This document shows positions 1-7,204 of a stretch of DNA of 64,000 bases, in pieces (the stretch's first letter is position 1; each line of letters opens with the position of its first letter). A program made the position numbers and the translations under genes. The stretch lies in NCBI GenBank assembly GCA_964496505.1, contig CAZBZV010000011.1:1-64000 (forward strand). Reading direction: 5' to 3'. The stretch comes from JAABVY01 sp964496505 (GTDB lineage Bacteria > Zixibacteria > MSB-5A5 > JAABVY01). The notes below the pieces were generated by a model. The model searched no databases. It had not been told where the DNA came from and saw only the letters and a program-made list of their open reading frames with translations.

Positions 1-728
1 ACTTGCTTCATCGCCGGGTTCATGGCATCCGAATGCACCGCTTCGATATTGATGGCATTGATATAGTCGAGATTGAAAACCCGCCGCAGCGCAGTTCGGA
101 TGGGGATGAATATCTGGTCATCCTGGTCGGAGCCGCTTAGATCGGTCCCTTTCGATTCCATTACCCCGATAACTTCGAAGGGCACTTTCCCAATGCGAAT
201 TGTCTCACCGATCGGATCATGTCCATAAAACAGGTTGTCGACCACAGTTTTGCCCAGAACAGCTATTCGGCGAGAGGCGGTATTCTCTTCGTCGGTAAAA
301 AATGCCCCCGAAGCGACATTAAAGCTCCGCACCTCCTGAAAATCCGGGGTGGTTCCAACCACAGTAGTGTTCGAGCTCGAATTTTCGTACTTAACCTGCA
401 GCTTTTTGCTTTGCAGCGGTGCGGCGAATTTTACGGCTGAACAGTCCTGTGCGATCGCCTCGGCGTCTTCGACGGTCAACGTGGTGACAGTCCCCCGAAT
501 CTCCTGGCGTCCCGCGCTCTTCTGCACCTGTCCGGCATTCACAATCAGCAGATTGGTTCCCATCGCCTCAATTCTCTCAATAACCTCTTTCTGGGCGCCA
601 TTGCCGATAGCGACAATGATGATGACAGCGGAAACGCCGATGATTATTCCGGTCAGGGCAAGCACCGTTCGCATAGGATGTGCCGCAAGCTGTTTGCGTG
701 AGATACGGACGCTTCGAGTGATCTTCAT
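1..728 (-). CDS. MacB-like ABC transporter permease, 3' part cut by window edge
   Basis: The reading frame starts with ATG at 728-726 and runs off the left edge without a stop, so only about 242 N-terminal residues are present. It begins with a short basic stretch, then a hydrophobic segment (about residues 20-45, containing TGIIIGVSAVIIIVAIGNGAQ), which is the first membrane helix of MacB/FtsX-type permeases. A periplasmic MacB_PCD-type domain follows. The start lies 8 bases after the stop of the preceding permease gene, so the two are in one operon. Its sequence parallels that permease (the GVxxIGNGAQKxV region and an FGxxPIGExIRIGxVPFEVIG-like region are shared), which suggests tandem duplication and perhaps a heterodimeric pump. 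The substrate is unknown. The family call is firm; the C-terminal FtsX domain is not visible. Confidence 0.85.
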   Translation of the reverse strand, partial: MKITRSVRISRKQLAAHPMRTVLALTGIIIGVSAVIIIVAIGNGAQKEVIERIEAMGTNLLIVNAGQVQKSAGRQEIRGTVTTLTVEDAEAIAQDCSAVKFAAPLQSKKLQVKYENSSSNTTVVGTTPDFQEVRSFNVASGAFFTDEENTASRRIAVLGKTVVDNLFYGHDPIGETIRIGKVPFEVIGVMESKGTDLSGSDQDDQIFIPIRTALRRVFNLDYINAINIEAVHSDAMNPAMKQ

Positions 729-735
729 GGTATGG

Positions 736-1953
736 TCAGCCTCTCAATGCCTCGATTGGCTGAAGTGAAGCAGCTTTATTTGCCGGCTGCAACCCAGCCA
801 GAATCCCGATCAGGCTCGAAAGAAAAACGCCGATAGCGATGCTTTCCCAGGAGATAGAGGCAGGTATTTTAGTAAAATATTCCAGTGTTTTTGCGCCAAC
901 CATTCCCAGTATGACGCCTGTTATCCCCCCTGTTAAAGTCACAGCAGTCGCCTCGCACAGAAACTGCCGCATGATGTCTTTGCGCTTTGCGCCGATCGCT
1001 TTGCGCAAACCGATTTCCTTTCGGCGTTCATTGATCGAAATGAGCATGATGTTAGCGACAACCACACTCCCGGCCAGCAGCGAAATGCCCGCAACCAGCG
1101 CCAAAAACATATTGAACGTGCCGGAGACCTTCTCGGCCATCAGGGTAATCTCCGTCGGACTTGTAATAGTGAAATCATCGGGCACGCCGGGAGCAAGCTG
1201 GTGCCGTTCACGGAGAAGCGACCGAATACTGGCCACGGTCATATCCATATCAGCGGCCGTGCCAAGAAGGATTTTGGCGGCGGAAATATAATCCACATTC
1301 GCGACACGCCGCATCATGGTGCTCAGCGGAACGAAAATACGATTGTCCATATCTCCGCCGGCCGGACTGATGCCCTTATTCTGGGATATACCGATAACTT
1401 CGAATGGTACATGGCCAATGCGGATCTGCTCCCCGATGGGGTTCAGCGTTCCGAAAAGGTCGGTTCGCACTGTCGGCCCGAGAACACATACGCGAGCAAG
1501 ACCATCCATATCCTCATCCGAGATAAAATCACCATCTGCGGCATCCCAGTCCCATACAGCCGCCCATGAAGGGGTTACGCCAAAAATTCCGGTGGTGGTC
1601 GATCTGTCCTGATAAATTACTTCCGTCTGGCCTTTCACGCTCATCGGAGCGGCCTCCGCAATTGCGCGTATTTCCCTTTTCAGAGCATTGATGTCCTCAA
1701 GCGTAAGACTGGTTGTCGGCTGAGAGCCGGCCGGCCTGCCCACTTCACGTCCGCCGCCTGCCCGCACCATCAGACTCTCAAAACCGAATTTCTTGACGCG
1801 GTCCAGAACCCGTTTCTGAGCGCCGAGCCCCACAGAAACAATCATTGTAATAGCTGCGATACCAATTACAACACCGATCATCATCAAAAACGACCTGAGC
1901 CTGTTCTTCGCAAGGCTCTTAAAGACCATAGTTACCATTCTACTCGGTTTCAT
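736..1953 (-). CDS. MacB-like ABC transporter permease (periplasmic core plus FtsX domain)
   Basis: A 405-aa inner-membrane permease. It has an N-terminal membrane helix just after the MVFKSLAKNRLRSFLMMIG stretch, a periplasmic MacB_PCD-like region, and a C-terminal FtsX domain with three hydrophobic segments (containing NERRKEIGLRKAIGAK, typical of the family) that ends LQPIEALRG. I place the start at the ATG at 1953, because AAAGGA sits about 8 bases upstream; an open frame extends to 2076 inside the ATPase gene. The chosen start overlaps the ATPase stop by 14 bases, so translation is probably coupled. It lacks the fused ATPase of E. coli MacB; the separate ATPase upstream should supply it. 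A macrolide, lipopeptide or other exported substrate cannot be told from sequence. Confidence 0.88.
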   Translation of the reverse strand: MKPSRMVTMVFKSLAKNRLRSFLMMIGVVIGIAAITMIVSVGLGAQKRVLDRVKKFGFESLMVRAGGGREVGRPAGSQPTTSLTLEDINALKREIRAIAEAAPMSVKGQTEVIYQDRSTTTGIFGVTPSWAAVWDWDAADGDFISDEDMDGLARVCVLGPTVRTDLFGTLNPIGEQIRIGHVPFEVIGISQNKGISPAGGDMDNRIFVPLSTMMRRVANVDYISAAKILLGTAADMDMTVASIRSLLRERHQLAPGVPDDFTITSPTEITLMAEKVSGTFNMFLALVAGISLLAGSVVVANIMLISINERRKEIGLRKAIGAKRKDIMRQFLCEATAVTLTGGITGVILGMVGAKTLEYFTKIPASISWESIAIGVFLSSLIGILAGLQPANKAASLQPIEALRG

Positions 1954-2692
1954 CGGCAGCATCCTTTGAGGCGTTTTTGTGAATTTCTCGATCAAGCGGC
2001 GGCGGATCATTGTTTTTCGCATCACTGACAATGGAACCATCCGATATCCTGATGATACGCCGGGCGTGTTCGGCAATATCGGTTTCGTGGGTTACAATGA
2101 CTATGGTTCTGCCTTTTTCATATAATTGCCGGAGCAGAGCCATGATTTCAAGGCTGGAGTCGCTGTCCAGATTACCGGTAGGCTCATCGGCGAAAATTAT
2201 TTCTGGATCGGTAACAAGCGCGCGGGCGATGGCCACGCGCTGCTGCTGTCCACCGGAGAGCTCATTGGGATTATGATGGATACGCCCCCCAAGCCCGACT
2301 GCTTCCAGCGCCTCTCGAGCGAGGCGCCTGGTGTCCGATTTTTCCGAGTATATAAGCGGAAGTTCGACGTTCTCCAGAGCATTGGTGCGGGCCAGCAAAT
2401 TAAAGGATTGGAACACAAATCCGATCTTCTTGTTGCGGATGCCGGCAAGAGTTTCATCATCGAGCTTGCTTACCTCAACGCCATCCAGAAGCAGGGTACC
2501 GCTGGTAGGCCGGTCCAGGCAGCCGAGGATATTCATTAGCGTCGATTTACCGGAACCGGAAGCGCCCATGATGGCCACAAACTCCCCGCGATTAATCTCA
2601 AGCGATATGTCGCTGATGGCATGTACCTCGCCGCCGCCGCCCTTGTTGTAGGTTTTGGTCAGATTTGCCGCCTGAATGACCGCTTTATTCAT
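1940..2692 (-). CDS. ABC transporter ATPase, MacB/LolD class
   Basis: A 250-aa cytoplasmic ATPase that should energise the two permeases encoded downstream. All hallmarks are visible: Walker A GASGSGKS at residues 43-50, Q-loop Gln95 in FVFQSFNLL, signature LSGGQQQR at 145-152, Walker B IIFADE at 165-170 followed by PTGNLDS. The SFNLL and PTGNLDS forms are characteristic of the MacB/LolD/FtsE subfamily. Its ATG overlaps the stop of the upstream adaptor gene by one base (TAATG), so adaptor, ATPase and permeases form one translationally coupled operon. The C-terminal 20 residues are acidic and probably unstructured. Confidence 0.93.
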   Translation of the reverse strand: MNKAVIQAANLTKTYNKGGGGEVHAISDISLEINRGEFVAIMGASGSGKSTLMNILGCLDRPTSGTLLLDGVEVSKLDDETLAGIRNKKIGFVFQSFNLLARTNALENVELPLIYSEKSDTRRLAREALEAVGLGGRIHHNPNELSGGQQQRVAIARALVTDPEIIFADEPTGNLDSDSSLEIMALLRQLYEKGRTIVIVTHETDIAEHARRIIRISDGSIVSDAKNNDPPPLDREIHKNASKDAADETE

Positions 2693-3762
2693 TATCTGTA
2701 CTCCTGGTTAGCGGATGGTATGAGAACTGTCTCTCCCTCTTTGAGGCCACTGATAATCTCAGTGTAGCCAGAGTCCCTCCATCCGACCGTTACCTTTCGT
2801 TGTTCCTGTCTGCCGCCCGCAGCAACGGTCACATAGCGCTCGCCGAGCTGGCGCAGAATGGCGCTTGTCGGCACCGCCAAAACGTCCCTACGGGTTTCGA
2901 GTTCGATGGTTACGTTTGTGGTCATTTCAGGCCGAAGGGTTTTGCCCTGCAGGCCCTCGATTGTCAGGGTAACAATATAGTTAACCACGTTATCATGTAT
3001 GACCGCTTTAGGGTAAATAGCTGTCACGGTGCCCCGGAAATCGGTATCGGTATAGGTGTCAACGCTGAAGCGCGCGGTCTGCCCGATCCTTATCTTGCCG
3101 ATGTCGGTCTCATCCACAAAGACCTGTACCTCCAGTCGATCGAGATCGATTATGGTGACGAATGTGGGAGCGGCAAGGCTCGCCGATACCGTTTCGCCCT
3201 CCTGTGTCGATACAGAGGCGATCGCTCCCGCGATTGGGCTGCGGATTGTCGTATAGCTAAGCTGGACCTTTGAATACTGGAGATTTGCCTCTGCCTGTTC
3301 GACAAGCGCTCTGGCAACCTTCAATGCGGTTTCTGATTGATCCAGCTGCTGATCGGAGATGAGACCCTTTTTTAGAAGAGCATATTCCCGCTCAAATTGC
3401 CTTTGTGCAAACTCGGCGTCGGCACGCGCCTTTTCGACTGCGGCGATATTTTGGCTGAGCCTCGCGCGCAGCTCGGAATCATCGAGCTCGGCAATGATCT
3501 GGTCAGCCCGGACATAGTCCCCGATATTGGCGCGCAGTCGTTTGACCACACCCGATATTCGGGAACCGACCTTTACCTCGGCGCCGACCATCGGCTTTAT
3601 AATTCCGCTCGCCAGTACAGCGGAGCCGATATCCCGCCTGATCACTTTCACCGTCCCAGGAGCTGCAGAACTCTGGTCGTTGCCTCTCATGGCCACCACT
3701 GACATAATCGATATGGCCCCGACGGCTGATAAAGCGATAACGGCTATCCATTTTTTTTTCAA
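2692..3762 (-). CDS. MacA-like periplasmic adaptor (membrane fusion protein)
   Basis: A 356-aa HlyD/MacA-family adaptor: an N-terminal membrane anchor (about residues 4-24), a lipoyl-like half-domain around 50-80 (IKPMVGAEVKVGSRISGVV), an alpha-helical hairpin with coiled-coil character (about 90-155), the second lipoyl half (TTIRSPIAGAIASV) and beta-barrel/C-terminal domains. It should bridge the inner-membrane permease complex and an outer-membrane channel, which is not encoded here. The only in-frame start is TTG at 3762, with AAGGA about 9 bases upstream. Codons 2-4 are a run of nine A residues, and an ATG in another frame lies inside this run. It is the first gene of the operon. Confidence 0.88.
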   Translation of the reverse strand: MKKKWIAVIALSAVGAISIMSVVAMRGNDQSSAAPGTVKVIRRDIGSAVLASGIIKPMVGAEVKVGSRISGVVKRLRANIGDYVRADQIIAELDDSELRARLSQNIAAVEKARADAEFAQRQFEREYALLKKGLISDQQLDQSETALKVARALVEQAEANLQYSKVQLSYTTIRSPIAGAIASVSTQEGETVSASLAAPTFVTIIDLDRLEVQVFVDETDIGKIRIGQTARFSVDTYTDTDFRGTVTAIYPKAVIHDNVVNYIVTLTIEGLQGKTLRPEMTTNVTIELETRRDVLAVPTSAILRQLGERYVTVAAGGRQEQRKVTVGWRDSGYTEIISGLKEGETVLIPSANQEYR

Positions 3763-4146
3763 TTCTGTGGTTCCTTTATGTTCAAAATATGTTACTCCCG
3801 ATTAATTTCTATTGTCCGCTCATAAAGAGCAGGATGCCGCTCACTTGAATATATCCGGGGCCGGCACCAATAGATTCGACTGCTTTTCTGCAATCGCTAT
3901 ATTGGACACTCAATTTGAATAAAACTTGCAAATACCTCGAAAAGTGTGTTCTTCTTTTTCTTGCCCGAATTTTATTTAAAAGCCTGCGAATTCTCATCGG
4001 CCAATAAGTGAGGCGGTATATTTTGTAGCAGCGCATAGTATTACAGCGGGAAGCATCATCCATTCTGCTGTCCTCAGGCCCGGGCAATTGCTTATTTATC
4101 CGGAAGAATTCGGCACCGATGAAAGACGCCCGCAAGGCGTTTGCGA
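3763..4146. other. Intergenic stretch with no supported gene
   Basis: A 108-codon open frame on the minus strand (3809-4135) is present but resembles no family I know, lacks a ribosome binding site and has an unusual composition. The stretch should contain the promoter of the MacA-like operon, but I see no convincing -35/-10 pair. It may be decayed sequence belonging to the ABC ATPase fragment next to it. Confidence 0.4.
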
Positions 4147-4335
4147 TTACAATCCGAATCGAGGATTTTGGGTGCAGTAGATGCCGCTGAGCATGTTGAT
4201 TGTCGTGGTCTTACTGGCGCCATTGGGACCGAGAAAGCCGAAAAGCTCGCTCCCGGCAACCACGAAGGAAACATCCGCAACGGCCCTGACTTCATCAAAA
4301 GACTTACTCAGGTGCTCAACTGCAATGGCATCATT
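4147..4335 (-). pseudogene. Fragment of an ABC-2-type transporter ATPase gene
   Basis: A 62-codon frame ending in TAA at 4149-4147 reads as the N-terminus of a CcmA/ABC-2-type ATPase: AVEHLSKSFDEVRAV, then LFGFLGPNGASKTTT and INMLSGI. The Walker A motif is GPNGASKTTT instead of GPNGAGKTTT, so the key glycine before lysine is a serine. Homology stops about ten residues after Walker A; the remaining two thirds of the protein (Q-loop, signature, Walker B) are absent. There is no ATG in this frame; it begins exactly where the upstream kinase-like gene stops. It is probably a gene remnant left by a deletion and is unlikely to be functional. Confidence 0.75.
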
Positions 4336-5162
4336 CAGGCGGGATTTATATCCAGGTTTACCTCTTTGATCGATTCAACGCCAGAAAGGGCGTTCTCAAT
4401 TTCGGCTTTTATGTCCTGAAGCTCATCGGCCGGAACGTTGCCGCTTATAACAACTTTGCCGGTAGATGAATCCACATCCACATCAAGATCCTGTGCCTTG
4501 ATTTTTTCGGGGGGCAGGAGATAAAAATTCATCTTTACAAGGCTTGAAAGATGCAGGTCTCGCAGGATTTTCTTTGAATTCTCAGTCGATTGGAAAGGCT
4601 CTTTTTGTGATTCGCTGACGACCAGATCAATTGCATCTTCAATACTGACCCTGTCCAGGTTAAGAACGAGATCAAAAAAGATAGGATCAAAAACCTCGGC
4701 ATCATAAAGAAACTGAGTCCACTGCCTTCTACTTCGATCCATTTCCTTTATATTTTCTATCGCCTCTTCCCTTGATATGCCCTCCCCTTCCATAAGCTGG
4801 CTGACACGGTTTTCGAGAGGTGCATTTATCCTGATTCTCAGTACACATGGAACTTCGTTTAGAAGGACATGCGCCAGATTACCATGATATACAATCGAAT
4901 CTTTCATGGCAAAATCAAGCAGTGCGGTTTTGAAGCAGGTCAGATAATGTAATCTCTGATCGGAACGCTCGTGCCAGTAGCCGGGCGGATGCGATTTCAT
5001 GATATCTTTTTCTCCCAGACCGGTTTCCTCTATGCCATAACGTTTTGCGGCATCGATAACCTCTTCGCGGGTAATTACCCTGTATCCCAGCCGCTCTTTA
5101 AGCCCTTCTGCCAGCTTTTTGGCGGCATAAAGAGATCCTCTTGATATTGCAATTACAGACAT
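4335..5162 (-). CDS. Cytidylate-kinase-like protein with C-terminal BON domain
   Basis: A 275-aa protein. Residues 1 to about 195 resemble the cytidylate-kinase-like family: an N-terminal VIAISRG strand-loop, LAEGLKERLGYRVITREEVIDAA, a central SIVYHGNLAHVLL region and RVSQLMEGEGISREEAIENIKEMDRSRRQW, like the lid region of these kinases. The usual GSGG-type P-loop is replaced by GSLYAAKK, so nucleotide binding is doubtful. The last 65 residues (LDVDVDSSTGKVVISGNVP and onward) look like a BON domain. The ATG at 5162 is chosen because AGGAG lies 7 bases upstream; an upstream extension to 5186 has no site. It lies 46 bases after dsrE on the same strand and is probably the last gene of the Hdr/sulfur operon. 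Its function is unknown; a sensing or regulatory role is possible. Confidence 0.7.
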   Translation of the reverse strand: MSVIAISRGSLYAAKKLAEGLKERLGYRVITREEVIDAAKRYGIEETGLGEKDIMKSHPPGYWHERSDQRLHYLTCFKTALLDFAMKDSIVYHGNLAHVLLNEVPCVLRIRINAPLENRVSQLMEGEGISREEAIENIKEMDRSRRQWTQFLYDAEVFDPIFFDLVLNLDRVSIEDAIDLVVSESQKEPFQSTENSKKILRDLHLSSLVKMNFYLLPPEKIKAQDLDVDVDSSTGKVVISGNVPADELQDIKAEIENALSGVESIKEVNLDINPA

Positions 5163-5208
5163 AATTATCTCCTTTTTTGGGAACAAGATTCTGTTATTTC
5201 ATATCCCA

Positions 5209-5583
5209 CTAATAGGTCATAACCTGTGTTGCATCCAGTACCTCGATAACAGCTCGGGCGGCTTTTACCGGCTGTGCTATCTTCACAAGCATATCAGGAG
5301 TTATGTTTCTTTCCTGAATGCATGGGGTGCAAATCAGAAGTGTCCCTCCCTGCTCAATAAATGATTGAATCAGGTCTTTGAGAGGCGGCAAACCGGCGGC
5401 AAAGACATGCTCATAGCATCCTTCTTTGGCAATAAAAACCGCCGAACCCTGAAGCATAATGGTAACATCCACCTCCATCACGAGGGCAGCGTTTCCCATA
5501 ACGAACGGTAAGGAGGCACGTTCGGGATCTTCCGGGCCATGGGTTCCAAAGATAACGATTTTTTCCGGCTTCTCTTCACTCAT
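5209..5583 (-). CDS. DsrE family protein (sulfur relay)
   Basis: A 124-aa small cytoplasmic protein with the DsrE/DsrF fold pattern: KIVIFGTHGPEDPERASLPFVMGNAAL at the N-terminus and a Cys pair, C85 and C88, in TLLICTPCIQERNI. C85 lies near the position of the persulfide-carrying cysteine in DsrE proteins. DsrE-type proteins pass sulfur from TusA in oxidation or relay pathways; a tusA gene is in this same operon. AGGAG lies 8 bases before the ATG. The gene is 67 bases downstream of hdrB. The family is clear; whether it donates or accepts sulfur here is inference. Confidence 0.85.
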   Translation of the reverse strand: MSEEKPEKIVIFGTHGPEDPERASLPFVMGNAALVMEVDVTIMLQGSAVFIAKEGCYEHVFAAGLPPLKDLIQSFIEQGGTLLICTPCIQERNITPDMLVKIAQPVKAARAVIEVLDATQVMTY

Positions 5584-5650
5584 ACTAGATCTCCTAAGTC
5601 ACACTATTTCTGGCATTAGCACTTCATCATTAGATTGAATGAGGATACAT

Positions 5651-6649
5651 TTATCCAATTTGCAGCTTTGCACTTTCCAGGGATTTTGGTGCTCCCATAT
5701 GGGCCGCCGAAAGAAATTCGGCAATATCCTTAACTTCATCACCGTTCTTGGCCGCCTGTTTAAGATTTACAAGGCAAATCGGGCACATGGTCGCGATTGG
5801 ATATCCGGATTCTGTAAGCTGCTCCATTCTTTTTAATGCAATTTTATGGGCTTGAGAGGGGAATAGTGACTCAATTGGCCCCCCACAGCAATGAGTAAGC
5901 GTCCCTGAAAGTTCCGGACTTTTAATATTGTAGCCAGCCTTTCTCAATAATTCTCGTGGCTGTTCGATCACTCCTTCATAGCGGGCGTAAACACAGGAAT
6001 CATGTATCATTACTTCGCCATTATCGCCACCTGTGATTTCTGAAACCGAATCCGCCAGGACCTCAAGATAGCTTTGAACCTGAAGATCATAGTCCTCAAT
6101 AATTTCAGGATAAACATGCCGCAACATATTGGTGGTGTGCGGATCAACAGTTATGACTTTCTTCACACCATGATTTTCGAACATTTTATTAACACGCCGG
6201 GCATGAGCTATAAACGCTTCATCTATACCTTGATCATACATGAGAGCGCCTGAATACAGCTCATCTTCATAAAGATATCCAAACCTGATATCAGCTTCTA
6301 TTAAAAGCCGAGCAATCGAACGCAGGATGTCATTGTATTCTCGCTTTTCCGCCTTGCTCGGGAATGCCATGAAATGGGAGAGATTGACAAATTTATTTAA
6401 TGTCCTTCCCAGCCCCATTAATTTGGTAATCCAGGAAGTCTCCATCGCTTTCATGCGTTTTGCCATATTGCTCAGATAGGGCATAATCTGGTACATATGG
6501 CCGGTATACATTACAGTCTCCTCGCCTCTGGGGATATCGAGCCCCTCGGCCCATTGCGTAATTGTTCTCTTTGGAAGCGGCAAAACACTTTTACGTTTCA
6601 AGAGATTATCCATTAGAATACCGAGTATCGCCTTTTTTGGTAATGACAT
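5651..6649 (-). CDS. HdrB-like CCG-domain iron-sulfur subunit
   Basis: A 332-aa heterodisulfide-reductase B-type subunit. The C-terminal CCG domain is complete: C219, C254-C255 (HCCGGP) and C289/C292 (CPIC), the ligand set of a non-cubane [4Fe-4S] cluster. The N-terminal CCG repeat is present as a fold but has lost its cysteines: the first is His in YTGHMYQ (residue 51) and the CP(H/E) site reads VDPHTTNML (about 168-175). Only one such cluster is therefore expected, whereas HdrB carries two. The ATG follows GGGGAGG by 7 bases, 4 bases after the hdrC stop. It should form a module with HdrC and an HdrA protein. The physiological substrate (a disulfide, persulfide or protein thiol) is unknown. 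Confidence 0.85.
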   Translation of the reverse strand: MSLPKKAILGILMDNLLKRKSVLPLPKRTITQWAEGLDIPRGEETVMYTGHMYQIMPYLSNMAKRMKAMETSWITKLMGLGRTLNKFVNLSHFMAFPSKAEKREYNDILRSIARLLIEADIRFGYLYEDELYSGALMYDQGIDEAFIAHARRVNKMFENHGVKKVITVDPHTTNMLRHVYPEIIEDYDLQVQSYLEVLADSVSEITGGDNGEVMIHDSCVYARYEGVIEQPRELLRKAGYNIKSPELSGTLTHCCGGPIESLFPSQAHKIALKRMEQLTESGYPIATMCPICLVNLKQAAKNGDEVKDIAEFLSAAHMGAPKSLESAKLQIG

Positions 6650-6653
6650 AAGC

Positions 6654-6956
6654 TTACCTCCCCAGACCGTATTTAGCTGAATTTATATGATTTCTCAGCA
6701 GGCGAATATTTTCAGCAATTGGCACTCCGGCGGGGCAGTTGGCCTCACACATCTTGCACAGCAAACAGGAAAAGATGACGTCTTCATTCTCCATGAGTTT
6801 ATCTTCCAGTCCCAGCATCACCTGACGGAAAAGCAGTCGTGGAAGAGGAACGATTTCCAAAGGGCACAGGGCAGTACACATACCGCAATTCATGCAGGCT
6901 GAGGCGTCAAAGTGTGGATTTATTGACTCGACTAATTCAACGTTGACTGTGCTCAT
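6654..6956 (-). CDS. HdrC-like two-cluster ferredoxin subunit
   Basis: A 100-aa protein with two canonical [4Fe-4S] motifs, C21/C24/C27/C31 (CMNCGMCTALCP) and C64/C67/C70/C74 (CLLCKMCEANCP), arranged as in HdrC and in the N-terminal part of GlpC/DsrK-type proteins. It would pass electrons between HdrA flavin and the HdrB cluster. Its ATG overlaps the stop of the preceding small gene by one base (TAATG), and the HdrB start follows by 4 bases, giving a coupled three-gene unit. Confidence 0.9.
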   Translation of the reverse strand: MSTVNVELVESINPHFDASACMNCGMCTALCPLEIVPLPRLLFRQVMLGLEDKLMENEDVIFSCLLCKMCEANCPAGVPIAENIRLLRNHINSAKYGLGR

Positions 6957-7204
6957 TACGACTCCTCGGGTAAGATAGTATATTGGAAATAGTCATCAGC
7001 CCGGCTCTTGGGCAGTTCGGTAACCAGATTATAGCGGCGCATGGACATAATCCACATCGATATTTCCCACGAGGGCATGTTCAGGGTTTCGGCGAGCTGG
7101 GGAATTGTCATTGCATTATCTTTCAGCAGATCAAGAATGCGCTGATGCATTACCATTTCATCCCGCAGCACCTCCGGTAGATTTCGCATCCCCTTCTTTT
7201 CCAT
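6956..7204 (-). CDS. Small winged-helix-like protein between hdrA and hdrC
   Basis: An 82-aa basic/amphipathic protein. Residues about 18-65 (RILDLLKDNAMTIPQLAETLN, then SWEISMWIMSMRRYNLV) fit a helix-turn-helix with a following recognition helix, as in small winged-helix domains. I see no cysteines. Both its start and its stop overlap the neighbouring genes by one base, so it is made in step with the Hdr subunits. It could be a structural accessory subunit that reuses a wHTH fold, or an autoregulator. The fold is an inference from pattern only. Confidence 0.6.
   Translation of the reverse strand: MEKKGMRNLPEVLRDEMVMHQRILDLLKDNAMTIPQLAETLNMPSWEISMWIMSMRRYNLVTELPKSRADDYFQYTILPEES

Noticed and set aside
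3809..4135. 108-codon minus-strand frame
   Set aside because: No family resemblance, no ribosome site; composition atypical for the window.
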